The notes beneath the pieces were generated by a model, which had not been told where the DNA came from, made no database searches, and saw only the letters and a list, made by a program, of their open reading frames with translations. This document shows positions 1 to 7,780 of a stretch of DNA of 25,666 nt, piece by piece. Numbering within the stretch: the stretch's first letter is position 1; every line of letters starts with the position of its first letter. The position numbers and the translations under genes are program-made. This stretch comes from JBGPHT01 sp041484525 (GTDB lineage: Bacteria > Acidobacteriota > Terriglobia > Bryobacterales > Bryobacteraceae), in the NCBI GenBank assembly GCA_041484525.1, contig JBGPHT010000104.1, positions 1-25,666 on the forward strand. Reading direction: 5' to 3'.

Positions 1-132
1 CATACGCAAGGCTTCTGGCCGCTGTGCGGCGAACGCACATCTTGACCGTTGCGGGATTGCCCGTCCTTGAGGCCCTTTGCTTCGGGACCCTGCGGGCCGT
101 CAAAAATCAGGTTGCGCCGGGTGGCTCCACTT

Positions 133-636
133 TTATGTCGTGCACCCCTCGACCACGCGCGACGTGATCAGAATGTTCACCGAAGATATCAGCGCCAGCG
201 CGAAGGCCGAGGGGAAGGCAGCCAGCAGTTCCTTCGGATCCCCACCAGCCGGAGGCGAGCGGGGGCAGGCCCAGATGCAGCAGCCCGAGATGAGCGATGC
301 CAGGACCGAGATCCGCGCCGCGCCCGCCACGCCGTGTTGCCGCACCGCGAGCGCGATGAACGGAACGGTGGCGCTGGCGGTGCCGCCGATCAGCACCGGG
401 TTGCGTCCGAGCAGCGCGATGATGGGAGCGGTGAGGATCGAGGTGAAGATCGAGGTGAGGATCGAGGTGAAGATCCCCAGCACCGGCGGCAAGCCCATGA
501 GGCTCGCCATAGCGAGACCGTACGGCAGCGCGATCAGTGCCGCGATCAGGCCGCCCGCACAGTCTCCCGGAAATTGCGCCCCAAAGTAATGTTGCCCGGG
601 CGGTGTTCTTTTTGCAAGAACCGCCCGAACCGTCAA
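133..636 (-). pseudogene. SulP-family anion transporter remnant (internally deleted and truncated)
   Basis: The first ~110 residues match the start of SulP/SLC26 anion transporters: a short cytoplasmic stretch, then a segment beginning GGLIAALIALPYGLAMAS, GLPPVLGIF, and GRNPVLIGGTASATVPF. After about residue 120 the sequence jumps to ALALISSVNILITSRVVE, which in full-length family members lies far downstream, and then stops. The product is 167 aa against roughly 500-600 for the family, so most transmembrane helices and the STAS domain are missing. The only in-frame start far enough upstream is a TTG overlapping the end of the aminotransferase gene, so the true start is unclear. A 12-bp tandem repeat lengthens one helix. 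I read it as a decayed gene; an assembly deletion is the alternative. Confidence 0.7.
431..478. repeat. Four-copy 12-bp tandem repeat inside the SulP remnant
   Basis: Four consecutive 12-bp units of the form GTGARGATCGAG lie at 431-442, 443-454, 455-466 and 467-478, the last one ending differently. The first and third units are identical, and the second differs from them by one base. On the minus strand they encode alternating TSIL/TSIF residues, lengthening a helix that in the family normally reads straight from GIFTSIL into the following segment. It looks like slippage or unit duplication in a gene no longer under strong constraint. Confidence 0.85.
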
Positions 637-1787
637 GCCATCACCTTTAGGAAGGCGGCTTTGAACTTGGTCATCTCGTCCGCGGTGCCGACGGTGACGC
701 GGACGTAGGTGGGCATGCTGGGCCAGACACGACCGATGTAGACCTTGTGCTCGCGCATGGCAGTGATCACCTGCATGCCGGGACGGCCCACATCCACCAT
801 GAACTTGTTCGAGACCGACGGCACGTACTTGAAGTTGTGCTTGTCGAGGAACGAGAGGACATCGGCACGCACGTCGCCGATCGCCTTGCGCCGCTCGGGC
901 ACCAGCGTCTTGGATTTCAGGCTGGCCGTGGCGGCGACGACGCCCGTGATCGGCAGGGCGCCGGCGCTGAAGTTGGCGAGCTTCTGGAGCAGGTCGGGGC
1001 GTCCCAGGGCGGCGCCGGCGCGCAGACCGGCCATGCCGTAGATCTTGGAGAAGGTGCGGAGGATGACCACGTCCTTATCCTTGGCTACCAGGTCGGAGCA
1101 CATCAACTCACGGCCGCCGGCGATGTGGACGTAGGCCTCGTCGATCAACAGGATCGAACCGGCCGGCTTGTTGGCGAGCAGCCAGTCGATATCGGCGCGC
1201 GAGGTAAGCGTGCCCGACGGGTTGTTCGGGTTGCAGATGTAGAGCAGGCCTGCCTTGGGATCGGCGGCCGCCATGGCCTTCACGTCGTGCGCGTACGTCT
1301 TGGTGAGGGGGATCTTGTACGCCTTGGCGCCGATGAACTTCGCCGCCGCCTCCACGGCCTCATACCCGGGGTCCGCGGTGACGAGCGAATGTTCGGGCGA
1401 GGTGAAAGCCAGCACGGCCTGGTGCAGGGGAGCGCTCGATCCGGCGTACGGGCGTACGTAGTTCGACTTCAGCCCTTCCTGTTCGGCAAGGGTTTCGGCG
1501 AGCGTGCCGGTGAGGTCATACATGTACCGGCCGCCGTTCTTAGCGACGTCGTGCACCGCCGACAGCGCCTCAGGACACGGGCCGAGAGGATTCTCGTTGG
1601 CGTCGATCTTCACCGCGTCGGGGGGGATCGGACCTCGGATGGCCGAGAGTTGGGCCAGTGCGCTCTCGTTGTAGAACGGGAGGGTTGCGCCGGCGGTCAG
1701 CATGGCGGCGATGCGGCCGAAGTTACGGCGCGAAAAACCGCGTTTCACAAACTCGCTTTTCTCTTCTGCAGTCAAGACTAAATTCAT
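633..1787 (-). CDS. Tat-signal PLP-dependent aminotransferase, histidinol-phosphate aminotransferase type
   Basis: A 384-aa fold-type I aminotransferase of the class I/II, HisC-like group, which exchanges an amino group between an amino acid or amine and a 2-oxo acid. Visible marks are IDANENPLGPCPEA near residue 61, CNPNNPSGT around 185-193, DEAY at 216-219, the PLP lysine K248 in RTFSKIYGMAGLRAG, and the carboxylate-binding arginine R363 in YVRVTVGT. The N-terminus carries FSRRNFGR (twin arginines R20-R21), a hydrophobic stretch and an ALAQ end, which reads as a Tat signal. Start: ATG preceded by AGAGGGG six bases upstream. True histidine biosynthesis would be cytoplasmic and no his genes are nearby, so the substrate is unknown. 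The SulP remnant follows directly on the same strand. Confidence 0.85.
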   Translation of the reverse strand: MNLVLTAEEKSEFVKRGFSRRNFGRIAAMLTAGATLPFYNESALAQLSAIRGPIPPDAVKIDANENPLGPCPEALSAVHDVAKNGGRYMYDLTGTLAETLAEQEGLKSNYVRPYAGSSAPLHQAVLAFTSPEHSLVTADPGYEAVEAAAKFIGAKAYKIPLTKTYAHDVKAMAAADPKAGLLYICNPNNPSGTLTSRADIDWLLANKPAGSILLIDEAYVHIAGGRELMCSDLVAKDKDVVILRTFSKIYGMAGLRAGAALGRPDLLQKLANFSAGALPITGVVAATASLKSKTLVPERRKAIGDVRADVLSFLDKHNFKYVPSVSNKFMVDVGRPGMQVITAMREHKVYIGRVWPSMPTYVRVTVGTADEMTKFKAAFLKVMA

Positions 1788-2105
1788 ATGTCCCCTCTGA
1801 AATAGCTCGCGGCAAATAGGTTATCATTTGCCCGGGGCCAGTGTCGAATCGAAAATTTGGATGAGAGTATCAGAAGATTCAGCCACTGGCACGGAGCGTG
1901 CAAGAACACTTGCCATGCGCTCGTCCCGGTTGGGAGTATCCGATTGCAATTAGAGGGCATGAAGAGCTGGAAGCGGCCCGCGGTCGTGTCGTTTTCGAAC
2001 ACAGGTGTGAAGTTTGGACCCCACCGGCGGGAACTGTTTCAGGCGTGCTAAACGCTTGCTATAATTGAAGATTAAACAAGGCAACTACTGCATTCCATTT
2101 GTCAC
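1788..2105. other. Divergent intergenic region with no recognised gene
   Basis: About 320 bases between two divergent genes. It is less GC-rich than its surroundings and has only short open frames with no family resemblance. The minus side holds the ribosome binding site of the aminotransferase (AGAGGGG). On the plus side a perfect TATAAT lies at 2060-2065, some 40 bases before the propeller gene. No stable hairpin or tRNA-like fold stood out. Confidence 0.6.
2060..2065 (+). promoter_or_regulatory. Candidate -10 box for the secreted propeller gene
   Basis: A perfect TATAAT hexamer in a locally AT-rich stretch. At 17-bp spacing the -35 position reads TTTCAG, only a partial match to TTGACA. 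Transcription would start near 2072, giving a leader of about 34 nt before the ATG at 2106. Position and sequence are seen; promoter function is inference. Confidence 0.4.
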
Positions 2106-4874
2106 ATGAAGTGTATCTTTGTAATTCTTCTCACTGCGGCTGCAACCTTTGCCGCTGATTTCACCACGGGACAAGCCGCGCGGTTGGTCATCGGCCAGCA
2201 GACGTTTACGGCCCAGGACCCGGCCTCGAGCGACAGCACCGTCGGCGGCGTAAGCGGCCTCGCGTACGCGGCCGGCTATCTGTTCGTCGCCGATTCGAAT
2301 CGCGTGGGCGCGGCGCCCTCGAACAACCGGATTCTGCTGTTCCCGGCGGCGCAATTTCCGAACCCCGCGGCGCAGTTGGACTATACCCGAAAGTGCCCGG
2401 CTTGCCTGGGTACGGCGAGCGTCGTGATGGGCCGGAAGGATTTCACCCCCTTCGACATCACGGTTGAGCCTCTGCCGCCTCCGACACAGACGAGTCTGCG
2501 GCTTCCGACCGCGGTGGCGTCGGACGGCGTCCACGTGATCGTGGCGGACACCGATCACAACCGCGTTCTGATCTGGAATTCGATTCCGAACGTGAACAAC
2601 GCCCCGGCCAACGTCGTTATCGGCCAGGCGAGCTTCACCACCGCCGGGTTGCCCGGGAACACTCCCAACTCCAAGTCGATGCGCGGCCCGCAAGGCGTCT
2701 GGATTCTGAACGGCAAGCTCTACGTCGCGGACACGCAGAATAACCGCGTCCTCATCTACAACCAGATTCCAACGCAGAACGGCGCGGCGGCGGACGTGGT
2801 GCTCGGGCAGAAGGACTTCACGACTTTCATCGAGCCTGACCTGACGCAGCAGAAATCCGATGCCACCGCGGCCAATATGTTGAACCCGGTGGCGGTGACC
2901 TCCGACGGGCAGCGCCTCTTCGTCACCGACCTGGGCTACAACCGGGTGCTGATTTGGAATTCGATCCCGACCTCGAACGCACAGCCGGCCGACGCTGCGG
3001 TCGGCCAGCCGAACCTGACCAGCTCGCTTCCCAATAACTCCTATTCGGTGGATCCGAACGATACCACCTTCAAGCAGACGCCGGTCCTCTGCACCACGTC
3101 GAACGGCACCGACACCAACAGCAATCCGATCTATCCGTCCTTTTGCAACTCGACCCTGAGTTTTCCGCGGTACGCGCTTTCGACCGGCGACCGGCTGTTC
3201 ATCGCCGACGGCGGCAACGACCGCGTGCTGGTGTACAACCACATTCCGAAGACGAATGGGGAAGCCGCCGACTACGTGATCGGCCAGCTCGGCGGGAGCA
3301 TCAACCAGGCCTCCGACGCGGCCGATTCGCTACGCACGCCGATGTCGCTGGCGTGGGACGGCACCAGTCTGTACGTGAGCGATGCCTATAACCGGCGCAT
3401 CACGGTTTATTCGCCGGGCGCCAACAATATTCCCTACACCGGCGTGCGCAACGCCGCCAGCTTGGACATCGTGGCCCTCGGTTCGGTGACACTGACCGGA
3501 GACATCCAGGCAGACGACACCGTCACCGTCACCATCAATGCCACGGATTACACCTATAAGGTGCTGGCCAAGGACACGCTCGACACGGTGCTCGACGGGA
3601 TAATCGGTGTGATTACGGCCAGCAACAGCGGCGCCGGCGATCCCAGCGTCTTCGTGAGTCCGGAACATAATACGGAAAGCGTGTTGTTGCGGGCCAGGGT
3701 TTCCGGAACCGACGGCAACAACATTACCTACTCCGCCAAGACGACGGCGGCGGCCAGCGCCACCGCGGCCAAGCTCACGGCCACGGCGTTGGGCGCCAAC
3801 CTCGCCGGCGGCGGTGACGCGGCCCAGATCGCGCCCGGGACCGTGGTTTCGATTCTGGGCGATAATCTGACGTTCCAGACCGCTGCGGCGGACCTGAATG
3901 CGAATTCGCTACCGAACTCGCTGGGGGGTACGGAGGTTTACTTCAACGGCATCAAGGCGCCGCTGTTCTACGTTTCGCCGACCCAGATCAACGCGCAGGT
4001 TCCTTGGGAACTATCCGACACCACCAGCGTAAATGCGTACGTGCGTGCGGTGCGCGAGGACGGCAATGTCGTGGTTACTACGCCGGTGGCAGTGAGCATC
4101 GTGCCTGCTAACCCCGGTATCTTCGCCGACTTGAGCACGACACCGGCAACCGGCAAGCTGTACCACGCCAACAGCAATGCGTCGGCAATCGTATCGGTTG
4201 ACGGCTCGGTTACGGCCAATGATATTGCGACCGTGACCATCGAAGACCGGCCGTATAGCTACACCATCACGGCGACGGATACGCTGGACACGATCCGCGA
4301 CGGGCTGGTCGCGCTGATCAACCAGGACCCGAAGGTGACGGCGGCCTCGGCGGGCGTGTTTGACCGCATTATCATCAAGGCGCGGGTGCAGGGTCCGGAT
4401 GGAAACGGCATCGCGATCGGCGGCAGCTCCAGCACCACGACGGGCGCAACGCAGGCCGTGGGCCTCATCGTCACGGCGTTCAACGTCACCACCTGTTGCG
4501 CGAATGTAGCGGGGAGCCCGGTGACGATCGACAACCCGGCGGTTCCGGGCGAGATGCTTTACCTCTACGCCACCGGCCTCGGAGTGCCCAGCGACCTGGA
4601 TGTTTTCATCAGCGAGCTCGCCACCGGCCAGAAGTTCCCGAAGGGCGGGCGGAACACGGTACCTGGCGAGTCTGTTTCATCGATCGCCGGCGGCAAGACG
4701 GCTGACGTGATTTCGGCGACGGTGGCGCCGGGCCTGGTGGGCGCGTTCTACGTGCTGCTCCACCTGAACTCGGACATCCCGACCGATCCGGCCACCCAGT
4801 TGACGATTGCGCAGGATATCTACGTCAGCAACGTGGTGACGTTCCCGGTGCTGAATCCAAATCCACCTCAATAG
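2106..4874 (+). CDS. Secreted NHL beta-propeller protein with Solibacter-type C-terminal domain carrying two inserted repeat modules
   Basis: A 922-aa exported protein. Residues 1-17 form a signal peptide (MKCIFVILLTAAATFA). Residues ~25-440 hold about six NHL-like blades, each ending in a pattern such as VADTQNNRVLIYN followed by VVIGQ, so a six-bladed propeller is likely. The rest is the domain typical of Solibacter proteins (TIGR03437-like): GVRNAAS at 446-452, IAPGTVVSILG from 575, a VSPTQINAQVPW segment, NPGIF, and YLYATGLG from 819. This domain is interrupted by two related ~110-residue modules (about 459-570 and 694-805). No catalytic residues are evident; a surface or extracellular binding role is inference. 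The start is set by the signal peptide, since no strong ribosome binding site precedes it. The neighbour downstream is convergent, with stops 10 bp apart. Confidence 0.85.
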   Translation: MKCIFVILLTAAATFAADFTTGQAARLVIGQQTFTAQDPASSDSTVGGVSGLAYAAGYLFVADSNRVGAAPSNNRILLFPAAQFPNPAAQLDYTRKCPACLGTASVVMGRKDFTPFDITVEPLPPPTQTSLRLPTAVASDGVHVIVADTDHNRVLIWNSIPNVNNAPANVVIGQASFTTAGLPGNTPNSKSMRGPQGVWILNGKLYVADTQNNRVLIYNQIPTQNGAAADVVLGQKDFTTFIEPDLTQQKSDATAANMLNPVAVTSDGQRLFVTDLGYNRVLIWNSIPTSNAQPADAAVGQPNLTSSLPNNSYSVDPNDTTFKQTPVLCTTSNGTDTNSNPIYPSFCNSTLSFPRYALSTGDRLFIADGGNDRVLVYNHIPKTNGEAADYVIGQLGGSINQASDAADSLRTPMSLAWDGTSLYVSDAYNRRITVYSPGANNIPYTGVRNAASLDIVALGSVTLTGDIQADDTVTVTINATDYTYKVLAKDTLDTVLDGIIGVITASNSGAGDPSVFVSPEHNTESVLLRARVSGTDGNNITYSAKTTAAASATAAKLTATALGANLAGGGDAAQIAPGTVVSILGDNLTFQTAAADLNANSLPNSLGGTEVYFNGIKAPLFYVSPTQINAQVPWELSDTTSVNAYVRAVREDGNVVVTTPVAVSIVPANPGIFADLSTTPATGKLYHANSNASAIVSVDGSVTANDIATVTIEDRPYSYTITATDTLDTIRDGLVALINQDPKVTAASAGVFDRIIIKARVQGPDGNGIAIGGSSSTTTGATQAVGLIVTAFNVTTCCANVAGSPVTIDNPAVPGEMLYLYATGLGVPSDLDVFISELATGQKFPKGGRNTVPGESVSSIAGGKTADVISATVAPGLVGAFYVLLHLNSDIPTDPATQLTIAQDIYVSNVVTFPVLNPNPPQ

Positions 4875-4883
4875 AGGCGGCCG

Positions 4884-6275
4884 CTACTCGACCGCTTCGG
4901 CCAGGATTGCGCCCGAGACCGGATCGGTCATCAAGCGGCGAAGACGAAGCTGCTCCACGAAACGCTCATCCGTCGACAGCAGAATATAGAAGCGGCAGCC
5001 GGTGCGCGGCTCGTCCGTTCGTTTCATCTCCTCGAGCCACGCCAGCTTGTAGCGCAGGCGGTAATAGTTCACCGTCGGTTCGAAATACCAACTGCCGCCG
5101 ATACACGCCGGCTGCGAAGGATGCAGATCGCGCAGGCGCCGCATCATGGCGCTGACATGCGCGTCGTCGCGGAAGTCGAAGTAGTAGCGCGTGTCGAACT
5201 GGATCAGAAACAGCGCCGCCAACAGCATCGATGCCGCGCCGAATGGCAGCGACAGCCACCGGGTCCAGTTGCGCTCCCCGGCCAGCCACGACCACATCAC
5301 CAGACACGAAACCAGAAACAGCCAGATGAGATAGAGACCCGTACGGGTCCACGGATAGAGGACGCCGAAGATGGAGTGCGCGGCAATCAGGATCAGGAAA
5401 CTGAGTGCCAGCGATCCGGTGGCCAGCAAGGCGGTGAAGGCGCGCCGCCTGGCCGCCATGACCCCGGCCAGAATCAGCGCGGCCGCGAGCAGCGGAAATA
5501 CGGTGTGCTCGGCGCGTGCCACCCAGAGTGGGCGATTCGGCTCCGCGTAGGCCAGGGACGGCGCGATCAGCGTGGTCAGCGAGGTTCCGAGATCGGGAGC
5601 GCCATAGTAGTATTGCGTGCCGCGGGCGTGCCAGAGGGGGATGGCGAGAATGGGCGCCGCTACCGCCAGGAACGGAAGCACCAGCCGTTTCGTGAGCGAT
5701 AAGAGCTCGCCGCGGCCCGCGTGAAATGCCAGGAATACCGTTCCCGCGGCGGCCGCAGGTACGACGAAAGTCAGATTGCACGCCACGCTGAGAGCCAGCA
5801 GGACGCCGGCGCGCACCGCCCTGCCGGACAACAACGCATGAAAGGCCCAGACGAAAAATGCCAGCGCGGGACCATAGCCCCGAGCCGCCGAAAGATAGTC
5901 GGCCACGAGAGGATTGGCGGTGAGCAGTACGACTCCTACCGGGAAGCGCCAGCCATCGCCCACCAGGCGGCGGACGAGCGCGCCCACTCCGGCAAGATAG
6001 ACGAGTCCCGCCAGCATGCTGGGCAGGCGAATGATAGCTTCCGATTTGCCGAACCTATGCACCGCCAGCCAGCAGGCCCAGGTGTGCAGAACGTGATAGG
6101 AGGCGTCATACCGCTGAAACAGAACTGCCGCTTTCTGATTCAGGAACAGATGGTAGAAATAGGCCTCGTCGATGGTAAGGGATTGCGTCAGCCCCCGATA
6201 AATCACCATCGCGCCGGCGGCGAAGAGCAGCCAGATCCAGCCCAGGATGACGGGTGCCGTGGCGCGGATCCGCAT
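4884..6275 (-). CDS. Multi-span membrane protein, GT-C glycosyltransferase-like (ArnT/PMT type)
   Basis: 463 aa with about ten hydrophobic segments. After the first helix comes TIDEAYFYHLF with D36-E37, the acidic pair that in GT-C enzymes (PMT/ArnT, GT39/GT83 groups) sits in the first external loop and acts in sugar transfer from a polyprenyl-phosphate donor. A later ARGYGPALAFFVW segment is also usual in such proteins. The C-terminal ~90 residues are soluble. No sugar-nucleotide or polyprenyl genes are close by, so donor and acceptor are unknown. The ATG follows a TATACT box by 10 nt with no clear Shine-Dalgarno, so a leaderless message is possible. Two further proteins of this general type lie within 5 kb. 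Confidence 0.65.
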   Translation of the reverse strand: MRIRATAPVILGWIWLLFAAGAMVIYRGLTQSLTIDEAYFYHLFLNQKAAVLFQRYDASYHVLHTWACWLAVHRFGKSEAIIRLPSMLAGLVYLAGVGALVRRLVGDGWRFPVGVVLLTANPLVADYLSAARGYGPALAFFVWAFHALLSGRAVRAGVLLALSVACNLTFVVPAAAAGTVFLAFHAGRGELLSLTKRLVLPFLAVAAPILAIPLWHARGTQYYYGAPDLGTSLTTLIAPSLAYAEPNRPLWVARAEHTVFPLLAAALILAGVMAARRRAFTALLATGSLALSFLILIAAHSIFGVLYPWTRTGLYLIWLFLVSCLVMWSWLAGERNWTRWLSLPFGAASMLLAALFLIQFDTRYYFDFRDDAHVSAMMRRLRDLHPSQPACIGGSWYFEPTVNYYRLRYKLAWLEEMKRTDEPRTGCRFYILLSTDERFVEQLRLRRLMTDPVSGAILAEAVE

Positions 6276-6311
6276 GCGAGTGCCCAGTATAACGCGGCCG
6301 GGTTTTCGCTT

Positions 6312-6418
6312 TTAGGAGCTTGTTGAAATACCCTAAATTGAGCTTCGCGGCGAACGAAGAATCAACAGGTTGTCGCCGCGAAATTGGTCAAAAACGACAT
6401 TGTTCAACAAGCTCTTAG
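6312..6418. repeat. MITE-like element with nested inverted repeats
   Basis: Two nested perfect inverted repeats: an outer pair GAGCTTGTTGAA (6316-6327) and TTCAACAAGCTC (6403-6414), and an inner pair TTCGCGGCGA (6344-6353) and TCGCCGCGAA (6373-6382) around a 19-nt loop. The ~107-bp unit has no coding capacity and lies between two minus-strand genes. Its right edge supplies the stop codon of the adenylyltransferase gene. Outer ends of this kind resemble terminal repeats of transposon-derived miniature elements; this identity is inferred. The RNA would fold into a long hairpin and could also attenuate transcription. Confidence 0.6.
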
Positions 6419-7017
6419 ACGCGAGGCGAGTAAGTTTGCCGGACGCTGTCGCGCACGGCCTCCGGGACCAGGTGTTCCCACGCCTCTCCGCGCCCGATTA
6501 GCCGGCGGACTTCGCTGGCGGAAATGTGGTCGAATTTACCTGCCAGTTCGAGTGTGCGGATAGCATCCGCAAACTCCGGGGGCGCCTGGTATTCGCCGCG
6601 GCGCGCCGCCACCAGCAGATCGAACTCGCGGAGCATTTCGGCGAAGGCGCCGGGACGGCCGTAGTCCCAATCCGCGATACGCTCGGCGGCGTCGCGGCCG
6701 CAGAGGAACGCGAGGCGGGTGTCCGCGCCATAGGACTCGCGGCATTCGTGCGCGATCTCGAGGAACAGTCCTCCAGTAGCGGATGCGATCGAGCAGCCCG
6801 GAGGCGCCGCCGCGCGCAGCATCGCCACACGGCGGTCGAAGGACGCGCCCGAGTAGTCTTTGTGGGGAAACACACGCGGCAAAACGAACACAACTTCGTC
6901 GAGCTGAGACAGCCCGGCTTCGGCCAATGCCAGGTGGGCGACCGTGATGGGGTTAAATGTTCCGGGCAGGATTCCGAGGCGCTTCGGGCGGCCGGACGCC
7001 CGCTGGAAAAACTCCAT
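6415..7017 (-). CDS. nadD: Nicotinate-nucleotide adenylyltransferase-like protein (NadD type)
   Basis: A 200-aa nucleotidyltransferase that would join nicotinate mononucleotide and ATP to make deamido-NAD. Visible marks are GILPGTFNPITVAHLAL (nucleotide-binding GxFNPxTxAH, residues ~15-31, H28), FLCGRDAAERIADW in the middle (the family's GxD...W region), and HISASEVRRLI near 164-173, matching the ISSTxxR motif. Start chosen at the ATG leading into MEFFQRAS. A longer frame to 7119 exists, but its extra 34 residues do not resemble the family. The stop codon and last bases merge with the inverted-repeat element, yet the C-terminus is close to normal family length. It follows the DksA-like gene on the same strand after about 156 bp. 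Confidence 0.75.
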   Translation of the reverse strand: MEFFQRASGRPKRLGILPGTFNPITVAHLALAEAGLSQLDEVVFVLPRVFPHKDYSGASFDRRVAMLRAAAPPGCSIASATGGLFLEIAHECRESYGADTRLAFLCGRDAAERIADWDYGRPGAFAEMLREFDLLVAARRGEYQAPPEFADAIRTLELAGKFDHISASEVRRLIGRGEAWEHLVPEAVRDSVRQTYSPRV

Positions 7018-7079
7018 AAAAGTTAATGATAACCAAAGGGGAGTTGGAGGTCCGAATGCGTGAAAGCCTACAGCGCCTG

Positions 7080-7096
7080 TTCCCACGGGATGGGAA
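7080..7096. other. Small hairpin between the DksA-like and NadD-like genes
   Basis: TTCCCA (7080-7085) and TGGGAA (7091-7096) form a perfect 6-bp stem around a 5-nt loop, in the 156-bp gap downstream of the DksA-like gene. On the minus strand no T-run follows directly, so it is not a textbook terminator; it could be a weak pause or processing site. Confidence 0.3.
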
Positions 7097-7173
7097 ATAG
7101 CTGGGTGTTTTTTCCCCACCTGGAAACACGAAAGGCGCAGGATTGACCCCGCGCCCCCGATGCTTCAGCCCGA

Positions 7174-7557
7174 TTAGGCCGCCAAAAGCTGATTGATCGA
7201 GTCGGCGGACTCGGTCTCGAATTCGTTACGGTCCGCGGCTTCCTGGCACTTGATGCAGTACTTGGTCCACGGCACCGCGTCCAGGCGCTTGGTCTTGATC
7301 TCTTCTTCGCAATGGAGGCATACGCCATAGCTGCCATCGGCGATTCGCACCAAGGCGCCTTTCACATTACGAAGAAGGTTCGATTCACGGTCCAAATTGC
7401 GGATCGCGAGCTCACGTTCTCCGGCAAGCTGCACTTCATCCAGGGCATCCGGAGTCTTTTCGATGGCGATGTCTTCCCGGTTTCGAAGTCCAGCAGACAG
7501 TTCGGACTGCTTGGCTTCCAGGATCGCTCTGTATTTTTCGAGGTCGGTCTTATTCAT
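7174..7557 (-). CDS. DksA/TraR-family C4 zinc-finger protein
   Basis: 127 aa. The N-terminal half is a charged helical region (residues 1-70, likely a coiled-coil), followed by a C4 zinc finger: C80 and C83 in GVCLHC, then C101 and C104 in YCIKC, 17 residues apart, as in DksA/TraR proteins. Such proteins bind in the secondary channel of RNA polymerase and tune transcription, often with ppGpp. The coiled-coil tip typical of true DksA (two aspartates) is not obvious, so a DksA-like regulator is the safe call. ATG start with GGAGATGG upstream. An AT-rich leader of about 100 bp precedes it. Confidence 0.85.
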   Translation of the reverse strand: MNKTDLEKYRAILEAKQSELSAGLRNREDIAIEKTPDALDEVQLAGERELAIRNLDRESNLLRNVKGALVRIADGSYGVCLHCEEEIKTKRLDAVPWTKYCIKCQEAADRNEFETESADSINQLLAA

Positions 7558-7780
7558 TGGTCCATCTCCATTCCATCAACAGCTTTTTCTTTTTATTTGT
7601 TTTCTTTAGCGCTTTTCCTGCCGCAACCATATAGACGAAAAATCAGGCCAAAGGTTTCACGCTACCCCACCACTCGATAGGGCTAAGGGTACACCGCGTA
7701 CTAAGCAGCCAGTCGCACACGAATCCATGAGTAAGCAATTCTAGTGCCAAACTGGAAACCGCCCGGAACACGAGTCTCCG

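Noticed and set aside
747..1781. Long plus-strand frame opposite the aminotransferase
   Set aside because: Low-complexity Gly/Val/Arg product with no family resemblance; the minus-strand gene has all PLP-enzyme motifs.
1788..2105. Riboswitch or small RNA in the divergent gap
   Set aside because: No conserved core or strong stem visible; only a candidate -10 box could be supported.
2085..3242. Long minus-strand reading frame opposite the propeller gene
   Set aside because: Arginine/valine/histidine-rich composition without domains. It mirrors the codons of the well-supported NHL repeats on the plus strand.
7018..7119. N-terminal extension of the NadD-like protein
   Set aside because: The added 34 residues are not family-like; the ATG at 7015-7017 leads directly into the nucleotide-binding motif.
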